Below the pieces are notes generated by a model. The model saw nothing but the letters and a program-made list of their open reading frames with translations. It ran no database searches and was not told the origin of the DNA. Source: Accumulibacter sp. (GTDB taxonomy: Bacteria > Pseudomonadota > Gammaproteobacteria > Burkholderiales > Rhodocyclaceae). Taken from it: DNA of 9,893 bases. Below are positions 6,941 through 9,893 of this stretch, in pieces. A program made the position numbers and the translations under genes. The stretch covers positions 1-9,893 of the forward strand of contig JAISDL010000034.1 of NCBI GenBank assembly GCA_031264825.1, read 5' to 3'. Within the stretch, counting starts at the first letter, position 1. Each line of letters starts with the position of its first letter.

Positions 6941-7326
6941 GGGCGGTTCCTGGTGTGTAGACCGCCTCGGGCGGCGGCGAAGGAGCGATGGTAGCAATTG
7001 CCAACTTGATATGAAAAGAATATTAAGTTAGATTCTTAGATGAATTGCTTATTAAGATATACGATGATGCTCCGGCAACTCTGACACCTCCGACACCTCG
7101 CCAGGGCGGTGCGGAAGGGCCTTGAGGTTTTCGACGCCGCCCAGGCATTGTACGCCCCGTAGCTCGGCGCCTCCAAACAGAGTCGGCGGATCAGGATGGA
7201 GTCGGCGTCATCCTCTCTGAACGCAAGGGAAGATCACGCTTTTTACGCCGCGTCGGCGAAGAGGGCGATCGAAAAAGACGATCGAAAAAACGATCGATAA
7301 GGCGATGAACGCCAGAGGAGAAAACG
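6941..7326. other. Intergenic control region between cysI and the small membrane gene
   Basis: I see no gene in these 386 bases, which separate divergent transcripts. Bases 7001-7060 are strikingly AT-rich (14 G+C in 60) and should hold the cysI-operon promoter. On the minus strand, TTGCCG (complement of 7078-7073) lies 17 bases before TTAATA (7055-7050), a poor sigma-70 match. TAATAT nearer cysI is another possible -10. An inverted pair AAGAAT/ATTCTT (7016-7021, 7032-7037) may be part of a regulator site. Toward the right are tandem GACACCTC (7083-7090, 7092-7099), a direct repeat GAGTCGGCG (7180-7188, 7199-7207) and the CGATCG series described separately. No clear promoter for the right-hand gene was found. 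Confidence 0.4.
7266..7308. repeat. Short tandem CGATCG repeat
   Basis: CGATCG occurs at 7266-7271, 7279-7284 and 7291-7296, followed by a decayed CGATGA at 7303, with steps of 13, 12 and 12 bases. The first two spacers are A-runs (GAAAAAGA and AAAAAA lie between the copies). Each CGATCG is itself palindromic. The block ends about 18 bases before the ATG of the small membrane protein, so it lies in the promoter or leader of that gene. It may be a protein-binding array close to one helical turn apart, or simply slippage-derived DNA. Confidence 0.5.
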
Positions 7327-7650
7327 ATGTTTATCCAATTTGATCCGGGCCTCTCGCGCAAGGCGAAAAACCCGTTCGTGAAAATCCTCGCCTTCGTCGT
7401 CGGCGGCGTCGTGCTCGTCGCGGCGCTGTTATTTTCCTTCGTTTTTTTCGCCGTCGTCGCCGTGATCGGCGCGGTTGGCTGGCTTTATTTTTGGTGGAAG
7501 ACGCGCGCGCTGCGCGAAGAGATTCGCCGAGGCGCGATAGATACGCCCACGTGGGAGGATGCCGCGCGCCGACCCGAACGGCACGACGCCGGAGGCCGCG
7601 TCATCGACGGAGAAGCCGTTGAAGTCCCCGACGATTTGCCCGGAGACTGA
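7327..7650 (+). CDS. Small two-helix membrane protein, function unknown
   Basis: This 107-residue protein has a strong ribosome site, AGAGGAG, six bases before the ATG. Residues 1-18 are polar and partly basic (MFIQFDPGLSRKAKN). A long hydrophobic stretch of about 19-57 (KILAFVVGGVVLVAALL, then FAVVAVIGAVGWLYFWW) can form two membrane helices with a very short turn, or one long re-entrant hairpin. The C-terminal half is charged and soluble (LREEIRRG, then a proline- and acid-rich tail ending DDLPGD). By the positive-inside rule both ends are probably cytoplasmic. It resembles small uncharacterised proteobacterial membrane proteins, but I do not know a function. It is divergent from cysI, with no sign of sulfur-related sequence. 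Confidence 0.75.
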   Translation: MFIQFDPGLSRKAKNPFVKILAFVVGGVVLVAALLFSFVFFAVVAVIGAVGWLYFWWKTRALREEIRRGAIDTPTWEDAARRPERHDAGGRVIDGEAVEVPDDLPGD

Positions 7651-7685
7651 CGACGCGGGGGGAGGGGGTTAAGTCGATGCCGCAT

Positions 7686-7713
7686 TTGACCCCCCTCGAA
7701 TTCGAGGTATAGT
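7686..7713 (+). promoter_or_regulatory. Near-consensus sigma-70 promoter with a palindromic operator in the spacer
   Basis: TTGACC (7686-7691) and TATAGT (7708-7713) each match five of six consensus bases and are separated by 16 bases. The spacer contains the perfect 14-base palindrome CCTCGAATTCGAGG (7694-7707), ending exactly at the -10. A protein on this site would block RNA polymerase. Type II antitoxins commonly repress their own genes through such palindromes, so the MazE-like product encoded from 7811 is an obvious candidate, although this is inference. Transcription would start near 7720, giving a leader of about 90 bases. A G/C-rich stem, GAGGGGGT (7662-7669) with ACCCCCCTC (7689-7697), overlaps the -35 and may partly insulate the upstream gene. 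Confidence 0.7.
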
Positions 7714-7810
7714 GCATAGGCTGTGGTGCTACGTCCAAGGTTCAGCTTTTGCACGAACGACGGAATAAGGGTGCTTGGGTGACGGGGAAATGTGCCAGAA
7801 AGATATCGGT

Positions 7811-8023
7811 ATGCAAACAGTTCGTGTGAGGGTACAGAAGCGCCGAGCCGCGTTGCGGGCTGCCGGATTGCGCCTGATACAAATCTGGGCGCCGGATACG
7901 CGCGCGCCCGGTTTTTCCGAAGAATGCCGCCGCCAATCTCTGCGGGTCGCCGAGGCCGACGCTGCCGACCGCGAACTGGAGGTTTTCATGGACGCCGCCC
8001 TCGTCGATCAGGAATATTCGTGA
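7811..8023 (+). CDS. MazE-like antitoxin (DUF3018 type), apparently without its toxin
   Basis: The 70-residue product begins MQTVRVRVQKRRAALRAAGL and continues with a block containing IQIWAPDTRAPGF and EECRRQSLRVAEADAAD. This matches the DUF3018 MazE-like antitoxins that normally precede a MazF/PemK RNase toxin. Such proteins neutralise the toxin and repress their own promoter. The frame also has a TTG at 7775 and an ATG at 7790, but the family N-terminus and a modest AGAAAG site favour 7811. The family core looks intact, with a slightly unusual end (VDQEYS). The usual partner should overlap or follow at once. Instead, the stop is 12 bases from the end of the convergent DUF1015 gene, and no toxin-like frame is present on either strand here. 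It may be a remnant, a solitary regulator or a partner for a distant toxin. Confidence 0.82.
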   Translation: MQTVRVRVQKRRAALRAAGLRLIQIWAPDTRAPGFSEECRRQSLRVAEADAADRELEVFMDAALVDQEYS

Positions 8024-8035
8024 CGTTCCGGGGGG

Positions 8036-9280
8036 TCAGTCGAGCACGTGTGAGACGAGGCCGTCGGCGAGTTTTGGTTCGAACCACGTCGATTTCGGCG
8101 GCATGATTTCTCCGGCGTCGGCGACCGACATCAGTTCGGAAAGCGGCGTCGGGTGAAGCGCGAACGCCGCCGCCATTTCACCACCCTTGACGCGGCGTTC
8201 GAGTTCCTTGAGTCCCTTGACGCCGCCGACGAAGTCGATCCGCGTGTCGCGGCGCAAGTCGGTGATTCCGAGAATCCGCGCGAGAATCGTCTCCGAGAGT
8301 AAGGAAACGTCGATGCGGCGCACCGGGTCGCTCACCGGAATGTATTCGGGGCGGACGGCGAGGCGATACCAGCGCTCGCCGAGGCAGAGGGAGAAAACGC
8401 CCGTCCGCTCCGGCTGCGACGCGCCCGACAGCGGGGTGACGAGGCAGTATTTATCGACCGCTTCGAGAAAAGCTCCGACCGAGAGGCCGTTCAAGTCGCG
8501 GACGGCGCGGTTGTAGGAGAGTATGCGCATCTGGCGCGCGGGGAAGATGACGGACAGGAAATATTCGCACGAGTCCGGCGCACCCAATCCGCGCCGCGCC
8601 GCCGCGATGCGCGCGGCGGCCGCCGACCTGTGATGACCGTCGGCGATGTAGAGCGTCGGCAACGCGCCGAAGACTTCGTCGACGCGGGAATCGATGGCGC
8701 CGCTGGAGGTCTCCCAGAGCGTATGGCGGACGCCGTCGGCGTTCTCAAGGTCGATGATCGGGACGCCGTCGGCGATTTCGGCGACGAGGCGTTCGGCTTC
8801 GTCGTTATCCGGGTGTGCGAGCAAGGCCGGACCGGTCTGCGCGTCGAGCGCGCCGATCTGGCGTACCCGGTCGTTCTCCTTGTCGGGGCGCGTCAGTTCG
8901 TGTCTGCGGATGCGACCGCTTTCGTAGGCGGCGACCGACGCCGTGGCGACGAGTCCCGTCTGCGTGTGCGAATCATCCTTCGTCAGGCGGTAGGCGTAGT
9001 AGCGGGGCCGCGTGCTGCGAAGCAAAACTCGGCTCGAAATCAGGCGGTCGAAGTTTTCCCTCGCTTTTTCGTAGACTTCGGGCGCGTAAGGGTGCGTTCC
9101 CTCCGGGAGGTCGATTTCGGCGCGCGAAATATGCAGAAAAGAGAACGGATTTCCATCGGCGAGACGATGCGCTTCGTCGACGGATACGGTGTCGTAAGGC
9201 GGCGCCGCGACGGCGGCCGCGTGTTCTTTGCGCGGATACAGTCCTTTGAAAGCTCGGACGATCGGGGGGGGTATACTCAA
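8036..9280 (-). CDS. DUF1015 family protein
   Basis: This 414-residue protein has the full-length DUF1015 layout: AFKGLYP (10-16), VAAPPYDTVS (24-33), RRHELTRPDKENDR (125-138), YIADGHHRSAAAAR (211-224), SYNRAV (255-260) and DFVGG (349-353). The C-terminal MPPKSTWFEPKL (393-404) and DGLVSH complete the family pattern. The biochemical role is not firmly known. In other genomes the family often sits near serine-biosynthesis genes, and its DGHHR motif recalls ParB/sulfiredoxin-fold proteins, but this link is tentative. The start is unusual: the only standard codon between the upstream in-frame stop and the conserved region is TTG at 9280. It has a poor ribosome site and is followed by a run of eight C. 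The protein has no signal peptide and is probably cytoplasmic. It converges on the antitoxin gene. Confidence 0.88.
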   Translation of the reverse strand: MSIPPPIVRAFKGLYPRKEHAAAVAAPPYDTVSVDEAHRLADGNPFSFLHISRAEIDLPEGTHPYAPEVYEKARENFDRLISSRVLLRSTRPRYYAYRLTKDDSHTQTGLVATASVAAYESGRIRRHELTRPDKENDRVRQIGALDAQTGPALLAHPDNDEAERLVAEIADGVPIIDLENADGVRHTLWETSSGAIDSRVDEVFGALPTLYIADGHHRSAAAARIAAARRGLGAPDSCEYFLSVIFPARQMRILSYNRAVRDLNGLSVGAFLEAVDKYCLVTPLSGASQPERTGVFSLCLGERWYRLAVRPEYIPVSDPVRRIDVSLLSETILARILGITDLRRDTRIDFVGGVKGLKELERRVKGGEMAAAFALHPTPLSELMSVADAGEIMPPKSTWFEPKLADGLVSHVLD

Positions 9281-9428
9281 AATAGGCTCGTTTCAAAAAA
9301 GGCTTGGGTTCTGGCGGGTTCAGCGACGGCGTAAAACCGGGAAATTTCACACGCCGACGTTTTTGCTCGTGCCCACCTTTGATTTCAGGAAATCCTTGCC
9401 CATATTAGCATTCCCTTGGAGGGATTGC

Positions 9429-9587
9429 ATGAAAGCGCCCAACGAGGAGAGCGGGGGGAATCCACCCGGCCGTTCGCAGCGAGTACGAAAGACAGGGACG
9501 AGGCGGTTCCTTCGCATTGATTTCAAACGATTTTCCAGAATATCGCTCCACGGAGGCCGGAAAAAAAGTGCTCAAAACTGTGCTTGA
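9429..9587 (+). CDS. Small basic ORF with a strong ribosome site
   Basis: This 52-codon frame starts MKAPNEESGG at an ATG with GGAGGG (9418-9423) five bases upstream, the same core that precedes the HD-domain gene. A possible promoter, TTGATT (9379-9384) with TATTAG (9403-9408) and an 18-base spacer, lies just before it. The product is very rich in Arg and Lys (SQRVRKTGTRRFLR, FKRFSR, GGRKK) and has no hydrophobic segment. It might bind nucleic acid, but it could equally be a remnant or a leader frame. Its TGA lies inside the TTGACA of the next promoter. The 148 bases before it, back to the DUF1015 start, hold nothing else that I can identify. Confidence 0.35.
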   Translation: MKAPNEESGGNPPGRSQRVRKTGTRRFLRIDFKRFSRISLHGGRKKSAQNCA

Positions 9588-9611
9588 CATTATATCGGTG
9601 AGGCATATACT
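9584..9611 (+). promoter_or_regulatory. Near-consensus sigma-70 promoter
   Basis: A perfect TTGACA (9584-9589) and TATACT (9606-9611, five of six) are separated by 16 bases and followed by a T/A-rich start region. Transcription should begin near 9618 on the plus strand and run into the ten-codon frame at 9637 and the membrane-protein frame at 9694. By similarity to consensus this is the strongest promoter in the window. It overlaps the stop codon of the small basic ORF. Confidence 0.72.
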
Positions 9612-9636
9612 TTTTTTTGAAGGACGAGGAAAAAGA

Positions 9637-9669
9637 ATGGCACGGGTAAAAAATAATGATCGATGGTAA
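9637..9669 (+). CDS. Ten-codon mini-ORF (MARVKNNDRW) with good ribosome site
   Basis: An ATG at 9637 has GAGG (9626-9629) seven bases upstream and lies about 20 bases after the predicted transcript start. The frame reads MARVKNNDRW and stops at TAA (9667-9669). It is in the same frame as the membrane-protein ATG at 9694, only 24 bases after the stop. It could be a leader peptide that couples translation to the next frame, or the true N-terminus of that protein, cut off by a nonsense mutation or a sequencing error. The peptide has no run of a single amino acid that would suggest classical attenuation. Confidence 0.35.
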   Translation: MARVKNNDRW

Positions 9670-9693
9670 ATTCGCAAAAAAGATATAACGAAT

Positions 9694-9893
9694 ATGCGAA
9701 AGATTGCTTTTCGATTTCTGATATTTCTCAATATCGCCGTTGTAATGACCGGTGTCGTATTACGTATAAGAAATCAGCCAAGCAGTCGCTTCCTGAGGGA
9801 AATATCCACTTCAGAGGGCTTTGAAAGCGCCGTGGCTCTCGTGCAAGGCAACGGCTCGATTTTCACATTTTACTTTTTCGTTTGTTTTGTCGT
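9694..9893 (+). CDS. N-terminal part of a membrane protein (runs off window)
   Basis: The frame is open from the ATG at 9694 to the window end, giving 66 complete codons. It begins MRKIAFRFLIFLNIAVVMTG, a positively charged start followed by a hydrophobic helix (about residues 4-23). A polar stretch follows (RIRNQPSSRFLREIS, then GFESAVALVQGNG), and a second hydrophobic segment opens at about 56-66 (IFTFYFFVCFV). This fits an integral membrane protein with at least two helices. The start has no good ribosome site, whereas the in-frame mini-ORF upstream does, so coupling or a disrupted longer N-terminus is possible. I do not recognise the family from this fragment. The codons are more AT-rich than those of the sulfate operon. 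Confidence 0.5.
   Translation, partial: MRKIAFRFLIFLNIAVVMTGVVLRIRNQPSSRFLREISTSEGFESAVALVQGNGSIFTFYFFVCFV

Noticed and set aside
5021..6994. 657-codon plus-strand open frame
   Set aside because: It lies opposite cysI and the start of the DUF934 gene; its sequence is Arg-rich without motifs, while the minus strand has complete family signatures. It is a by-product of GC-biased codon use.
8024..8330. Degenerate MazF-like toxin after the antitoxin
   Set aside because: The sequence after 8023 encodes the conserved C-terminus of the DUF1015 protein on the other strand, and no MazF-like residues are seen on the plus strand.
8630..9334. 234-codon plus-strand frame and others over 8187-9249
   Set aside because: These are shadows of the DUF1015 gene, with no recognisable motifs.
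9405..9731. 108-codon minus-strand frame
   Set aside because: It crosses the strong plus-strand promoter and has no ribosome site or motif; AT-rich DNA explains its hydrophobic part.
1..9893. tRNA, rRNA or CRISPR array
   Set aside because: I saw no cloverleaf-like segment, rRNA-like sequence or regularly spaced long direct repeats in the window.

Overview
The window comes from a fairly GC-rich bacterium. The assimilatory sulfate-reduction operon has the gene order and protein types common in Proteobacteria: single-subunit CysI, DUF934, iron-sulfur APS reductase, CysD and a CysN without a CysC fusion. Together with a DUF3018 antitoxin and an IS5-type transposase, this suggests a proteobacterium, probably beta- or gamma-like. 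That placement is inference, and no rRNA or taxonomic marker is present.

Layout from left to right. (1) The 5' end of an IS5-like transposase runs off the left edge on the minus strand, with its own extended -10 promoter overlapping an inverted repeat. (2) On the plus strand, a secreted HD-domain-like protein (462-1451) follows a doubtful small membrane ORF. (3) A hairpin-rich, repeat-derived spacer (about 1452-1688) lies between this gene and the convergent sulfate operon. (4) The operon cysI - DUF934 - cysH - cysD - cysN is read on the minus strand from 6940 down to 1689, with gaps of -8, 7, 34 and 5 bases. (5) A 386-base spacer (6941-7326) holds a very AT-rich patch, the likely control region of the operon, and a run of CGATCG repeats. 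(6) On the plus strand are a small two-helix membrane protein (7327-7650) and a MazE-like antitoxin (7811-8023). The antitoxin has a near-consensus promoter whose spacer contains a perfect 14-base palindrome. (7) A convergent DUF1015 gene (9280-8036, minus) follows at once, so no toxin partner lies beside the antitoxin. (8) The AT-richer right end has a small basic ORF, a consensus-like sigma-70 promoter, a ten-codon mini-ORF and the start of a membrane protein that runs off the window.

Functionally, CysD and CysN make adenylylsulfate (APS) from sulfate and ATP. CysH has the two Cys pairs of a [4Fe-4S] APS reductase and makes sulfite directly. CysI, with the DUF934 protein as probable partner, reduces sulfite to sulfide. 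No APS kinase, siroheme synthase or flavoprotein subunit is encoded here, so PAPS should not be an intermediate, and siroheme and electrons must come from elsewhere in the genome. The most notable item is the apparently solitary, intact antitoxin gene with an operator-like promoter.
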